Part shown: positions 42,010 to 53,232 of the stretch, in pieces
Position numbering within the stretch: the stretch's first letter is position 1
How the letters are laid out: every line of letters starts with the position of its first letter
Source: Tethya wilhelma
Taxonomy: Eukaryota; Porifera; Demospongiae; Tethyida; Tethyidae
Length of the DNA stretch: 64,000 bases
Direction of reading: 5' to 3'
NCBI GenBank assembly: GCA_964030475.1
Contig: CAXIPT010000065.1
Coordinates: 17,936-81,935 of the forward strand
Notes under the pieces: model-generated
The model's database searches: none
Seen by the model: the letters and a program-made list of their open reading frames with translations, nothing else
What the model was told of the DNA's origin: nothing
Position numbers and translations under genes: made by a program

Positions 42010-44370
42010 ATGTCTAGGCTAAGCCTAACACAGGTTGTAGCACAACTAGAGGAAGACAGTGATCAAGATTTTGATGGCTATATGATTGGTGAGACTGATG
42101 CTAGTGAATGTGAGATGAACAATGACAGTGACAGTCCTATGGATCAAAGCGAAGCTAGTAGATTTGATGACAGTTGCAGTGGAAACAATGGAATGAATAG
42201 TGATGCTACTAATGACAATGTAGATGATAATGATGATGATGCTGAATCAGAAGGTAGTGCCACTGCTAATTCAGATTCCACAGATGCTGGAGATGACAGT
42301 TATTCACGTCAACGAATCAGAAGTAGAGAACACAGCAAGAGTAACTCAGATTCTGAAATGGATATTGACATCAATGACAGCATTACTACAACACACAGAG
42401 TTCGTGGACGAGGCAGAGGTTGTGGACGAGGCAGAGGTCATGGACGAGGCAGAGGTCGTGGACGAGGCAGAGGTCGTGGACGAGGCAGAGGTCGTGGACA
42501 AGGCAGGAATCACGGTCGACTTCGTGGAAGAGGAAGCACTCGTGGTAGAGGTCGTGGTAGACAGGATGTGAATAATGAATGTTCAACAGGGAGTTCATCG
42601 GATGATGAGGATGATCCAACCACAATACCAACTATTCCGACATTTACAGGATCTCGAGGATGTACAACAGACATGACCAACAAAACACCAATAGAATTTC
42701 TACATCTGCTTTTNGTGTGTGTGTGTGTGAGAAAGAGAGAAGTTTATTGAATCCGTGACCTGTGTGTGTGTGTTTGAGTAAGAGAGATAGAGGTTGATTT
42801 GTATCCATGACCTGTATGTGTGTGTGTATATTTACTTACATGTACATCCAGGTTGTTGTTGACCAGACAAACCTGTATGCTAGGCAATACATCGACTCTA
42901 CTGAGCTCCCTGCCCGTTCTCGAGTTCATGACTGGGATAAACAGCCATTTGATCTTGCTGAGTTCCTTGCTATTGTCATTGTCATGGGTTTCGTACAGTT
43001 CCCACTGATTGAAAATGCTTGGTCAACCAAGTGGCCATTTGCAACCACAATTTTCTCTAGCATCATGAAGCGGGATCGATTCTCACTCATTCTTTGGTTT
43101 CTTCATGTAAACAACAACGAGAATTACATCCCAAAAGGTCAACCAGGACACGATCCACTGTACAAGATCAGGCCATTCCTGGATCCACTGTTGGAGAATT
43201 TCAAGTCATCCTACAATCTCGGTCGCGACCTCTCCATCGATGAGTCCATGATTGGGTTCAAAGGTCGACTTCACTTTGTCCAGTACTTGCCCGACAAACC
43301 TACAAAGTGGGGTATGAAGGCATATGTTCTAGCTGACAGTGAATCTGGGTATGTTTACAATTGGAAATTGTACACAGGTATGTCACATTGTATATACAAG
43401 AAATTATACAATGCTACATAATAGATGTTTATGATTCAACATAATACTATGTATAGGCAAGGATGAATCACTCGATTCTACAAATGGTCAGACATATGCA
43501 ATTGTCATGAAGCTTCTAGAACAACTAGAGAACAAGGGCCATCGACTGTATTGTGATAACTACTACAGCAGTCCTATTCTGTTTACCGACCTCCTGAAGG
43601 CTGGATTTGGTGCTTGCGGTACTTTGAGGTTGAATCGCAAGGGAATCCCGAAGCAAATAAAATCAAAAAAGAAAATGAAGAAAGGTGAGGTGCAATGTGT
43701 AGTGAAGAAAGGTGTTCTCTATTTGAAATGGATGGACAAGCGTGTTGTAACAATGCTCAGCACAATTCACAAGCAGCACAAGATGGTTTCAATACAGCGT
43801 CGCTCACGGCATACAGGTACAGGGCAAGAGACCATCGACAAACCAGAATGCATTGTTGACTACAACAAGTTTATGGGAGGAGTTGATCTGTATGACCAGC
43901 TATGCTGTTACTATGGCTTTGATCATCGCACGGTGAAATGGTGGCGACGAGCTTTCTTTCACTTACTAAACACAGCAATCGTCAATGCATTCATCCTCTA
44001 CAAGCAATCTGTACAGTCAACACGCAAACTTACACATGTTGACTTCCGGATTGAGCTAGCACGAGCCCTTCTCCTTGAAGCAGGAAATACTCAAGATTCT
44101 GCATCTCCTCACGCTTCTGCATCTCAGAATGAGCACATGCCAGATCCTCTTCGACTGTCTGGACGACATTTCCCAGAAAAAGTCCCCCCTACTTCCAGTG
44201 GCCGCACAGGTGTCCTTGATTGTGTGGTGTGCAGTAAAAAAAGAGGAAGAAAGAGAGTGACATCGACATATCAGTGTAAAACCTGCAAAAAAGGACTATG
44301 TGTAGTGCCATGCTTTGAACTCTATCACACACATGTTGATCCCACACGTCATCTTGAACTAGTCAACTAA
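42010..44370 (+). CDS. piggyBac-type transposase (three exons)
   Basis: Exon 1 (42010 to about 42713) encodes MSRLSLTQVVAQLEED, an acidic Asp/Ser-rich region, then about 20 Gly-Arg dipeptides from tandem 18-bp units, ending TPIEFLHLL beside an N and a GT microsatellite. Exon 2 (42852-43377) begins VVVDQTNLYARQY and includes NLGRDLSIDESMIGFKGRLH (first catalytic Asp). The GTATGT..TATAG intron 43378-43456 joins YTG-KDES in phase. Exon 3 (43457-44370) has LYCDNYYSSPILF (second Asp) and GGVDLYDQLC (third Asp). It ends in a CxxC Cys-rich domain (CVVCSKKRGRKR, CKTCKKGLC, CFELYHTH). All three catalytic aspartates of the DDD core and the terminal zinc domain are present with no stop. Only the exon 1/2 border is uncertain, because of the N and repeat. 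It would catalyse cut-and-paste at TTAA. Confidence 0.88.
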
Positions 44371-44554
44371 CAATCTCATCACTCATCTAAACTCACTCAT
44401 TCATTTCTAACTTTAGCAAGCTGGTTATATTTGGAGTAATTGTGTAATATGCTATTTATAGAAACAGTCTTACCTGTTTATTTGAATGCAGCACATCATT
44501 TTGCAAAGCATTCCACCTAAAAAAAGTGTATATACGGGTTGTAAGTGTAGCGCC

Positions 44555-44609
44555 TCTCTCTCTCTCTCTCTCACTCACGCTCACGCTCTCTCTCTCTCTC
44601 TCACTCACG

Positions 44610-44649
<40 letters not shown>

Positions 44650-44705
44650 CTCTCACTCTCTCTTGCTCTCTTTCTCTCTCGCTCGCTCTCTCTCTTTATC
44701 ACTCT
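44555..44705 (+). repeat. (TC)n-rich tract in piggyBac 3' region
   Basis: CTCTCT repeats interrupted by CACTCACGCT. Open frames here are low-complexity artefacts. Confidence 0.9.
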
Positions 44706-45127
44706 CGCTAAAACTTACCTCACAAAAATCCTGTCTCGCCAGCGTTGTCAAGCGTTTGTAGTAGACGCTTTTCTACTTTCCCTCGAAGCGTTTTCGGGGC
44801 ATTTTCCTCTCGTAGCTTAGAAACAAGTGTACTTTGAAAACAATCTTTCTTCCTCGTGGCAATCTATCAGCTGATCCATTTCAACGTCCGCGTGGGAGGG
44901 AAATTTTTAATTTTTAATGCCGCGCTCAAAGGGTTAATATTACTTGTCTTAGTCTTGAGGAAATTGAAAGCCCGACCGTACTCAATTCTCCACAATTTCT
45001 GCTGCAAACGCCCGCCAAAATGCAATTCGAGTAGACAATATAAATTTGTGTATAGTGCATGTAAGTTAATATACGTCGCAGCTATTTTAGTCATGTGACT
45101 ACTTGGTAACGCCCACTTAAAGCAGCC

Positions 45128-45290
45128 ACAATGGCCGCATTTGAGCTGGAAATCACTGCTCGATTTAGGCGGTAGGTAAAAAGTACTTGGAGAAGACCAA
45201 GACTACGTGGATTCAAGTTAGTTGACTACAAAGAGCTACCAAACTTATATTTATGGCACTGTATTCTCTCTGAAGTGAGTTATTCACAGA
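45128..45290 (+). pseudogene. First-exon copy in P1, decayed
   Basis: Matches the 48445 exon of P2 (GGCCGCATTTGAGCTGGAA, TTCAAGTTAGTTGACTACAA, TGGCACTGTATTCTCTCTGA) but lacks about 25 bp of the middle, breaking the frame. Confidence 0.45.
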
Positions 45291-45669
45291 TATATACTGC
45301 CATGAATGTTGAAAATCAACATAATGAATGATATCTTGCCATTAGTAAATTCAATTACTTTAAATATAAGTTTCATGTTAGTTCACATATTAAAGACTAC
45401 ACTGAGCCGGTTGAAGTTACCATAGCGGGTAGTTTTATCTACCGTCTTTTTGCACTTTTGCCATCGTGGTACTTGCAATAGTGAAGCCATATCTCGGCAT
45501 ATAAGTAAAGTGGGCGGGGTGATATGACGTCACATTCTCAGTAGGGGGTAATCTTCTTTATACAGAAGGTTTGATGTTGACAGGTACTGTAGCTCTGGAG
45601 ATATCAAAGTCTAAAGTTAGTCATAATTATCACTAAAAATATCTGTCCCCAGTCCTTAATGCACCTGAG

Positions 45670-46190
45670 AACACTTTTTGTGAAAAGTGTACTTTTTGGC
45701 CTTAGAAAATTTTCTAAGTCCAAAGTCACTCAAAAAAAATAAATTCTTCATCTCTACCGTGAGAAANGCTCAAAATTTAGCAATTTTTGACGTCAAATAT
45801 TTGCAACAGTAGGCTTAGTGGAGTGAATCAAGGCAGACACGCAGAAATCCTGTGAGGGTCTAGCGAAGAGTTTTTAAAAAATTGCTTACTTGCTTGGGAA
45901 ATATAGTGAAGTTTGTTGATTCTTGACTCACGCTGAGGTCTGGTCTGCTCACTGTACGAGTGTTTCGTTCATTTTACGAAGCAGTATTCCACAAAAACTC
46001 TTCGCCAGTCCCTAGTCAGTATAAAAAACAAGCTCTGAAAGCACTAGAGCAAAGATGAACTGCCTTATCTATGGCTATGTTTGACGTCAAAAATTTTATG
46101 GCCATATCTCCGCCATTTTGAACTAAACTGATACTGATTTTGACGAAAAAATTTCGTTTCGTTTAATTAAATGCAAACGGTATCCCGGAA
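45670..46190. other. Non-coding stretch with inverted pairs
   Basis: Contains inverse pairs such as TCTAGCGAAGAGTTTTT (about 45859) with AAAACTCTTCGCC (about 45995), and TTTGACGTCAAA-type palindromes at about 45787 and 46079. This suggests a decayed palindromic element. No gene is seen. Confidence 0.45.
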
Positions 46191-47235
46191 CCTTAAGGCA
46201 TGTCCTTAGTGTGGGTATTGATTGTTTCCCTCAACAAATGTGTAAGATTTGGAAGCTACTAAAGACATCAGTGGAGGTTAGCTAGCAATATAAACTGTTG
46301 TGACTATTACTTCAACATTTGTTAAATATTTTAAACCGGAAGTGGTCACCTCACCACACCCCCTTTTCAATTAAATGAATATTTAATGAGATCACTATTT
46401 GTCTTGTATTTTGACTGCTCCCACTTCATTGTTTAATGAAACCCAGTAAATTTTAATACCAAGATGCTCTATTCTATGTGAGGCAATATAGTATAACTGG
46501 AAAATGTGCAGTACTAGTAGCTTATTGGCAATTGTAGCACAAAAATACATGGTACAATATTTGTTTATAGGCTATACTCACCTTCATCCCTGTATGGAGT
46601 ACCAATTTTCAAGTTAGTACTAGTAACTTCATGCACTAGAGAATTTATTTAATCAATAAAAAGCTAACCTCCAATTGAAAGAACGCGCCGGAGTGAGGCA
46701 TCTTTGTTGGCAACTATGCCTGTATTTAACCGCACGCGTATTCAACGGTCGCGTAATTTGCGATTTTTCGCATTTAATATTTTACAGCCATGTCATTCGA
46801 GCTATAGGCTTTAGACTTGCCATCCTGTTAGGTAAGGTAGAGCCCTACTAAAATAACAAGTTAGGATCGGGTCTGATTAGTAGGCGTGGAAATATAGGCT
46901 TTAGTCGCGATCGAGACCTTCAGTTTTTCCTAGTGCTTTGCAGGAGAAGCTTGACACTGGCTACGTAGGTGCAGCAAGGCTTAGGCTATACCTGCATGCA
47001 ATCGCTTTTGTAGTCCTGCTTTGCAAGCTAGAAAAAAAGCCAAAAGTAAGCTACTAATTTAGCGAACTTTCACGGCTTCCGTTTTGCAAGCTTTTTGAAG
47101 GAAGCAAAAGCTAAGCACAGAATTGTTGATGTAGCTATGGTTTATTCCTACCATAACTAAGCTGAACTAGTGAGGAAAGATAGTAATTGGTACTGCCCAT
47201 ACAAAAAGTTGTGGACATGCCTTAACCACACTGAG
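46191..47235. other. Non-coding stretch ending in a TTAAGG-type terminus
   Basis: The right end in inverse reads CTCAGTGTGGTTAAGGCATG, and CCTTAAGGCATGTCC recurs at about 46190, so a TTAAGG-family element of about 1 kb may occupy it. It shares the 46930-47110 block with 27990-28190. No coding sequence recognised. Confidence 0.4.
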
Positions 47236-47419
47236 ATTGGATGCACCACTACGCCACTTGGAATTTTACGTTACAATTCTTGAAAGTTTATTATACCAAG
47301 CTAACCAATATTGAATTTGTTCCACCGCATATCTAATTCACAAAATTCATGTGGAGCCTAAAGTTGCGCAGAAATATCAAATGTTTTGGCATAATATTAT
47401 ATAGTGACTATACCTGATA

Positions 47420-48100
47420 ATTGCATTTTCTCTCCTCTCTCTCTTTCTCTCTCTGCTGAGCATGCAATTTGACACTAGATGTGGGAATGATAGTGCACTG
47501 TTGTGGGAAGGTTGGGTTTAATAGATGGGTGTTGGGGGTTAAACTGTGATCTTAGGTCTAGCACATGGTTTGAGGGAAGATTCTAGAATTGATAAGCCTT
47601 GGAATAAAACCAGTCAAACCAGTCATACTGTCCAGTTTTCCAAGTATGAGCATTACCAACTACTCCTTTCCAAAATGAAGTTACAGGAAAGAATTTTCAG
47701 CTACAAAGATAAGTCTTTAGCTAGAAAGATAAGTGAAGTTTTAACTTTGTAATGTCTGTGTTTGTGAAATCCCTTGAATCCCATCACTAAATACCCGGGC
47801 TCCTAGTAGGGGAGTGGTCCCGCCTTCTCCATAGCACTTCATTCGAAACTGGTGGTTTGGAATGATTAGACAGAGGTGCTTCCTTGATGACCGGGAGATG
47901 GATTCAGACTATAAATTTTTTTGCTCTGTTTTGTTTTTGTATGATCCAATAAAGTGTAAAGATTGTTGGTGTAATGTAAGAGCATATGTCCCTAGTGTAG
48001 CTTGGAGGGTTCAATCAACAAAGTCCTTCCATCCCTTTGGTTTGTTCCAGGCAGTCCTGGAATGACCCCTTCCCCTTTCCCCCTCCCCCCAATCTCAATC
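47420..48100 (+). other. P2-specific insert with two small unidentified frames
   Basis: Frames at 47546-47752 and 47862-48065 (for example LLLSKMKLQERIFSYKDKSL) have plausible composition, but no family is recognised and no splice structure is clear. Flanked by CTCTCT tracts, which may mark a recombination-mediated insertion. Confidence 0.25.
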
Positions 48101-48444
48101 TCTCTCTCTCTCTCTCGACACATCTATAATCATACACTGTAGGACTGCGGCTGTATAATCATTGTCATTGCATTTGTATTTCTGGAGGGCACATCTTGTA
48201 AAACAAAGATCTTATTCTTGATTTACCTGTTATATAAAGTATCATTGTTAATATTACTTGTCTTACTCTTGAGGAAATTGGAAGCCCGACTGTACTCACT
48301 TGTCCACAATTTCTGCTGCAAACGCCCGTCAAAATGCAATTTGAGCAGACAATATATATTTGTGTATAGTGCATGTAAGTAAATACACGTCGCAGCTATT
48401 TTAGTCATGTGACTACTTGGTAACGCCCACTTAAAGCAGCCATA

Positions 48445-48588
48445 ATGGCTGCGTTTGAGCTGGAATCACTGCTCGATTTACTACAGTACTTACAGCATTT
48501 ACAAAAGTACTTGGATATACGTGAATTCAAGTTAGTTGACTACAAAGAGCTACCAAACTTATATTTATGGCGCTGTATTCTCTCTGAA
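48445..48588 (+). CDS. Putative first exon of an element gene (MAAFELES)
   Basis: ATG at 48445 opens MAAFELESLLDLLQYLQHLQ, a leucine-rich amphipathic stretch, then YKELPNLYLWRCILSE before a GTGAGT donor. The same exon exists in P1 with a frame-breaking deletion. No downstream exon is found before the element terminus at 49006, so in this copy it is an orphan. Its recurrence suggests the 5' exon of a gene in the autonomous parent of the P family. Confidence 0.35.
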
Positions 48589-49006
48589 GTGAGTTATTCA
48601 CATAATTATACTGCCATGAATGTTGAAAATCAACATAATGAATGATATCTCGCCATTAGTAAATTCAATTACTTTAAATATAAGTTTCATGTTAGTTCAC
48701 ATACTAAAGACCACTGAGCCGGTTGAAGTTACCATAGCAGGTAGTTTTATCTACTGTCTTTTTGCATTTTTGCCATCGGGGTAGTTGCAATAGTGAAGCC
48801 ATATATCTGATATCCATAGTGAAGCCATATATCTGCATATAAGCTAAAGTGGGCGGGGCTGATATGACGTCACATTCTCAGTAGGGGGTAATCTTTATAC
48901 AGAAGGTTTGATGTTAACAGGTGCTGTAGCTCTGGAGGTATCAAAGCCTAAAGTTAGTCATAATTATCGCTAAAAATATCTGTCCCCAGTCCTTAATGCA
49001 CCTGAG

Positions 49007-49822
49007 GTACTGCTTGCTTCCCAATCAGAGAAAAGAAGAAGAAAGAGAAGAGAAAAGATACCGACGAGCATGTATTGAAAATTGTAGCTGAGGGGGTAGC
49101 TGATTTGGGTTTGCAACTGCTCTCCTCCATGGTTGTGTCAGACTTTGAGCTGGCGGTTATGAATGCTGTACACACTGTGTTCCCAAACAGTGAGGTCAAG
49201 GGATGTTACTTCCACTTTTGTCGGGTAAGTTATAGCTGTGTTTAATTTTTTTATGCATCCCAGTAATAATTAATTTTTTATTCTACTTTCCTCACAAAAA
49301 ACAGGCACTGCAAAGGAATGTCCAACACCTGGGTTTACAGGTCCCCCACAAGGATGATCCTGATGTGCACTCTGTTGTTCGGAGGACAGCTGCCTTGGCT
49401 TTTGTCCCTGAACACTTTGTCAGAATTGGATGGATGGGAGTGAAGACCATGGTTCCTCAGCAACCTATTAGTGTCATGTACGAGTTCATGGACTACTTTG
49501 AAAATACATGGATAACTGGTTCGTTTCATCTAGCAACACGGAATGCTTATCGTATGGGGGATTGTAGGACCAACAACCATGTTGAAGGGTGGCACTCGAA
49601 GCTCAGGAAAGTGGTAATGAAGAAATACCCCAATGTGTATGAGATTAATTGTTCAGATTTTCAAGTCTGAGCAAGCTACTGTGTACAGGAGCTCGCCCCC
49701 CTCCTAGGCATAAGCGTGCTGTAGCTAAAGATAAGAGGGTAGCTGAGCTTCAGCGTAGGTTTGACAATGACGAGATTTGTTTGTACGAGTATATTAGTTC
49801 TATGTCAGCCCTGATAAATTAA
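49007..49822 (+). pseudogene. FLYWCH-MULE transposase, C-terminal half
   Basis: Starts with YCLLPNQRK directly after the transposon terminus. After a frame break comes ADLGLQLLSSMVVSDFELAV (catalytic Asp), EVKGCYFHFCR (CxxH motif), a clean intron (GTAAGT at 49225 to CAG at about 49304), and ALQRNVQHLG. It continues with VMYEFMDYFENTW and TNNHVEGWHSKLRK (catalytic Glu), then a frame break and a charged tail ending at TAA 49822. Together with 22990-23547 it supplies a nearly full MULE. It is decayed by two frameshifts. Confidence 0.75.
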
Positions 49823-49984
49823 TGCTGTTTTCTACATATGCACACATTACATCTCATCTGTTGTTGAGTCTTGATTTAACTGGATGTCTTGTTTCTTGTA
49901 AGGTAAGGTAACATTGAACACTTAGTTATACACTTATACACTAAAGAAAAAACAGATTAAGAAAAAAAAACGTACCACATCCCT

Positions 49985-50560
49985 TCTTGTTTGTGTTTAT
50001 ATTAATTTTGTGTTGTTCATTCCACATGCACACACACTGTCGGAGTTCTCTTGTCCTGTCTGTACACACCATGGTAAGTACTTATTATACACCCCACATC
50101 TTTCTTGTTTATATTTGTGTTGTTCATTCCACACGCACACACACTTTTGGAGTCCATCTTTCTTGTTGTTTATATTTGTGTTGTTCATTCCACACGCACA
50201 CACACTGTCTGAGTTCTCTTATCCTGTCTGTACACACCATGGTAAGTACTTACTACACACCCTTGTGTTGTTCCATCTATTTCCATCTTTCTTGTTGTTT
50301 ATATTTGTGTTGTTCATTCCACACACAGTAGTTCTCTTGTCCTGTCTGTACACACCATAAGTACTTACTGTACATCCCACATCTTTCTTGTTGTTTATAT
50401 TTATGTTGTTCATTCCACACGCACACACACTGTCTGAGTTCTCTTGTCCTGTCTGTACACACCATGGTAAGTACTTACTATACACCCCACATCTTTCTTG
50501 TTGTTTATATTTATGTTATTCATTCCACACGCACACACACTGTCGGAGTTAATTTCAGGC
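49985..50560 (+). repeat. Minisatellite, about 95-130 bp unit
   Basis: Five to six units of TTTATATTTGTGTTGTTCAT, TCCACACGCACACACACTGT, GAGTTCTCTTGTCCTGTC and CACCATGGTAAGTACTTACT. Spacing varies through internal deletions. It is not a CRISPR array: the units are contiguous, without unique spacers. The open frames across it are artefacts. Confidence 0.85.
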
Positions 50561-50569
50561 GCGTATGTC

Positions 50570-51145
50570 GCGAATTACATTAAAACTACCAATTACTACA
50601 GACAAAGTTTGGTACTACCTGGTCAGTTTTCCGAAATTCGGTCACATAGAATGCTTCACGATCAGCAGCCAACACATGATAGTTGTGCATGACAGTGACA
50701 TGGTTTGTATGTGATTGGCGTTACTAAATTAGCAGAGTTGCCCCTGTAGGGACATTTTTCAGATGAGCAATGCACAAATCATTTGGAGCATCTGGAATTG
50801 ACGGATCACTAGCCCTGAGTGAGCCTCTGCATCCTTGTATATTCTCACGAATGAACTTCAGGTAGAATGGATTGGGATTCAATAGAGGTGGAACTGGCAC
50901 ACCTATAGGTCCAACAGCAGGGTACATCCATGAACTACCACTATATCCAACTGGATCGAATGGGTAACCTGGTTAAATATTGGTAAACGGTAATGCTGTA
51001 TGTCTGAGAAAGACCCAAAGTTATGTTGATATGCTGGTGGAACTTTCCATTTTTTGCACTGCTGTTTTTCAATAAGAAATTTACATAGGCTCAGATGCAG
51101 ACTTTCTGACACGCTTCCCACCTTTCTCACCTCTGCCCTTTGGCA
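50570..51145 (-). pseudogene. MULE C-terminal tail (GSGRKGG subfamily, copy 3)
   Basis: The minus strand opens with MPKGRGEKGGKRVRKSASEP, equivalent to the GSGRKGG signature. After stops it reads NPNPFYLKFIRENIQGCRG and DAPNDLCIAHLKNVPTGA, matching the C-terminal PFTLCK..PNDLCIKH..VPTGS block of the copy at 60187-63925. Catalytic parts are absent. Confidence 0.65.
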
Positions 51146-51360
51146 TATTCAACATTCAATACATGTAACATTTATTTGCTGATTAGTTGTTGAATACCAA
51201 TTCAGAAAAGAAGACAATTGTCCAATCTTCTCAGCAATTGCTAGTGTATGACTACAGATTTTCATACTCACCCATTGAAAACACTTATCATCACACAAAA
51301 ATTGACTATTTTTTTTAACGGTGATAAAATGAGGAATCGGTGATTAAAACGACTGAACCC
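51146..51360. other. Short non-coding spacer
   Basis: Nothing recognised between the MULE tail and repeat G. Confidence 0.4.
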
Positions 51361-51868
51361 CACAGGAAAAACTACCTCCAAAGACGGGATTGTTGACTTT
51401 CCGTCTTTTTTTTACTGTAGGAAGGGATTCACGGTAAAAAGACAGACTGAAAAGTAGACAGACTCCGTTCCTGTGCTGCAGGGTCCATGAATAAACCACT
51501 TACGACAGCTTCCAGATGCTTGTGGTTTTAGCGATACGAAGACGAACTTAATCACAAAGCCGTCTTTTACGCATAAAGATAATTATATGTACTACGCATG
51601 CGCATTAAACTCCATTCAAATTTGGGCAGCCATTTTCTGGCTGAAACGCTGACTTTCCAGAAGGGTTCTGCTTCTTCCAGCACCAGCTACATCGCTACAT
51701 CAGACTTTTTAACTTGCCAAAGGGAAATACAACCTCCACTAAAGATAATTTAACCCCAAAATCTCAATTTTGAGGTAAGCTAGCTGTTAAGCTTGATCTG
51801 TTGTTGAGGTGTAACAAATTATTTGAATCTATTAACAAGTAACTGTATAGATGAGTATGCCAATGTGT

Positions 51869-51907
<39 letters not shown>

Positions 51908-52305
51908 AGAGAGAGAGAGAGAGAGACGGAGAGAGATTGAGTGAAGCTTTGAGTGGGTCTTGTGCTGTCTGGATGTTGTGTCCATCGTCAGCAGAAATGT
52001 TGCGTCTTTTGTCAGGTACCCCAAGACTTGTGTGTGTGTGAGAGAGAGTGAGAGAGAGATTGAGTGAAGCTTTGAGTCGAGTGGTTCTTGTGCAGTCTGG
52101 AGGTTGCGTCCATCGTCAGCAGCCTGTCAAGATGTTGCGTCTTTCATCAGGTACCCCAAGACTATGTGTGTGTGTGTGTGTGAGGGAGAGATTGAGTGAA
52201 GCTTTGAGTCGAGTGGGTCTTGTGCTGTCTGGATGTTGCGTCCATCGTCAGCAGCCTGTCAAGATGTGTCTTTTGTCAGGTACCTGGAGACTGTGTGTGT
52301 GTGTG
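51361..52305 (+). mobile_element. Foldback element G, copy 1 (left half)
   Basis: Starts CACAGGAAAAACTACCTCCA and runs through GCGCATTAAACTCCATTCAA and a TG/GA microsatellite. Three tandem units of about 110-120 bp follow (GAAGCTTTGAGT..GGTCTTGTGCTGTCTGGATG..CATCGTCAGCAG). It ends where element H begins. The inverse right half is missing. Confidence 0.75.
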
Positions 52306-52960
52306 CTCTGCGCACTTAAGGCCTGGGTCAACCAAAAATGCATCTAAATTGCACATAAAAACAACCCACCTTTTGAAAATCTATTAATAATTTACTCTAT
52401 ATATCCTTAATTTTTATCCTTTTATTGCCATGTTTACAAAATTTGGTAACAAAATGTCGAATATTTTTGTGATTAATGAGCATCAAGTGAAACACCCTAA
52501 ATTATGAATAATTAATTAGGCGGTCAAGTTCCAGTGTTGCTATGGCAACTAAAATTTTTCAGGATGTTCGCCACAATTAAAACCTCTATGGATGAAAGTA
52601 AAAAATTATTGAATTATTAATGAGATACAGCTGAGAAGAAGAAGTGTGCATTATTTGGAAAATGCGTCGTATCTCTGATCCAGATGTGCCTCCAGATACT
52701 AAACTTCGAATTTTAACTTATATCAGTAAAGCGATCAATTTGACAAAGTTTGGTTACCATAGCAACAGAGCAACATGGCCGCCTAATTAATTATTTATAT
52801 TTTGCTGATTCAGCAAATTCAAAAAAGTCACATGACCAGTTTTTTTATTTATTATGTTTAGATTAAACGACTGAATCTATGTTCATGTTTCCATGGTTAC
52901 TGAATAGATAGTTTTTAAGTTATAACAGTTTTGAATATTAATAAGTACCTATTTAAGGTA
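52306..52960 (+). mobile_element. Element H, copy 2
   Basis: Begins CTCTGCGCACTTAAGGCCTG. Part is self-inverse: AATTAATTAGGCGGTCAAG at 52510 with GGCCGCCTAATTAATT at 52780, and the TTGCTATGGCAAC blocks. It matches 2338-2629 in inverse. The right end is unclear. Non-coding. Confidence 0.6.
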
Positions 52961-53232
52961 CACAAGTACAAAAAACATTAGAAATGTAATGTAAACATAG
53001 GAATGGCCAAATCGTAAAAAAGTGCCAAACAAGATAGGAATGCTGGTCAGATTGAGCGAGGAGTTCATTTCACTGTGTCACCTATGTTCATATCCCTACT
53101 GAGCTCAATGACATTGTAGACACAGGAATGAACTCGCTCAGTCTGACCAGCATTCCTATCTTGTTTGGCACTTTTTTACGATTTGGCCATTCCTATGTTT
53201 ACATTACATTTCTAATGTTTTTTGTACTTGTT
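52961..53232. mobile_element. Family B hairpin MITE, copy 5
   Basis: Well preserved 270-bp palindrome with arms from CACAAGTACAAAAAACATTA to TAATGTTTTTTGTACTTGTT. Shares its centre with copy 1. The following 280 bp (53233-53511) show nothing. Confidence 0.8.

Larger units (their letters stand above)
41751..44933 (+). mobile_element. piggyBac element, nearly complete, TTAA target site
   Basis: The 15-bp inverted termini CCCTTTGAGCGCGGC face each other at both ends, with TTAA at 41747-41750 and 44934-44937. The subterminal left side repeats GCGTATATATACG/GCGTATATTTACG. The pre-insertion site with a single TTAA is preserved at about 48248-48251 in segment P2. The 3.2-kb element carries one spliced transposase gene and a TC-rich 3' tract (44555-44705). 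Confidence 0.92.
41356..45669. repeat. Paralogous segment P1 (contains piggyBac)
   Basis: Minus the piggyBac insertion (41751-44937), this segment matches 47236-49006: the ATTGGATGC(G/A)CCACTAC start, TTGTTCCACCGCATATCTAA, GACACATCTATAATCAT, the TTAA target site, the GAGCTGGAA exon and the terminal CCTTAATGCACCTGAG. Both copies end at the same CTCAGG-type terminus, so P1 and P2 are copies of one element family. Confidence 0.8.
23548..49006. mobile_element. Candidate 25.5-kb insertion bounded by CTCAGG..TTAAGG termini
   Basis: The left end reads CTCAGGTGCATTAAGGACTG and the right end is its exact inverse over about 22 bp. Both flanks carry GT. Joining the flanks with a single GT rebuilds the codons between HLPLV and YCLLPN of one FLYWCH-MULE gene. 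The interior is a mosaic: a Ser-repeat gene, foldback element D, several family A and B repeats, duplication copies, gene Z, a piggyBac element and another copy of the same right terminus at 45669. It may be one giant transposon or a small one swollen by nested insertions. No transposase can be assigned to the outer ends. Confidence 0.5.
47236..49006. repeat. Paralogous segment P2 (empty piggyBac site)
   Basis: Matches P1 but lacks piggyBac: ATAAAGTATCATTGTTAATA is the uninterrupted target. It contains an extra 47420-48100 stretch absent from P1. It ends at the right CTCAGG-type terminus that abuts the FLYWCH-MULE C-terminal half. Confidence 0.82.

Noticed and set aside
42386..42631. Minus-strand frame rich in CLVHDL repeats
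   Set aside because: It is the antisense shadow of the piggyBac Gly-Arg array.
44456..44761. Long Ser-Leu or Arg-Glu open frames
   Set aside because: They are translations of a CT microsatellite in the piggyBac 3' region.
49997..50485. Cys/Asn-rich repeat proteins
   Set aside because: They arise only from the minisatellite in arbitrary frames, with no start context or splice structure.
49985..50560. Regular array resembling a CRISPR
   Set aside because: Units are contiguous and themselves repeated with indels, have no unique spacers and no cas genes, and the sequence is eukaryotic. It is a minisatellite.
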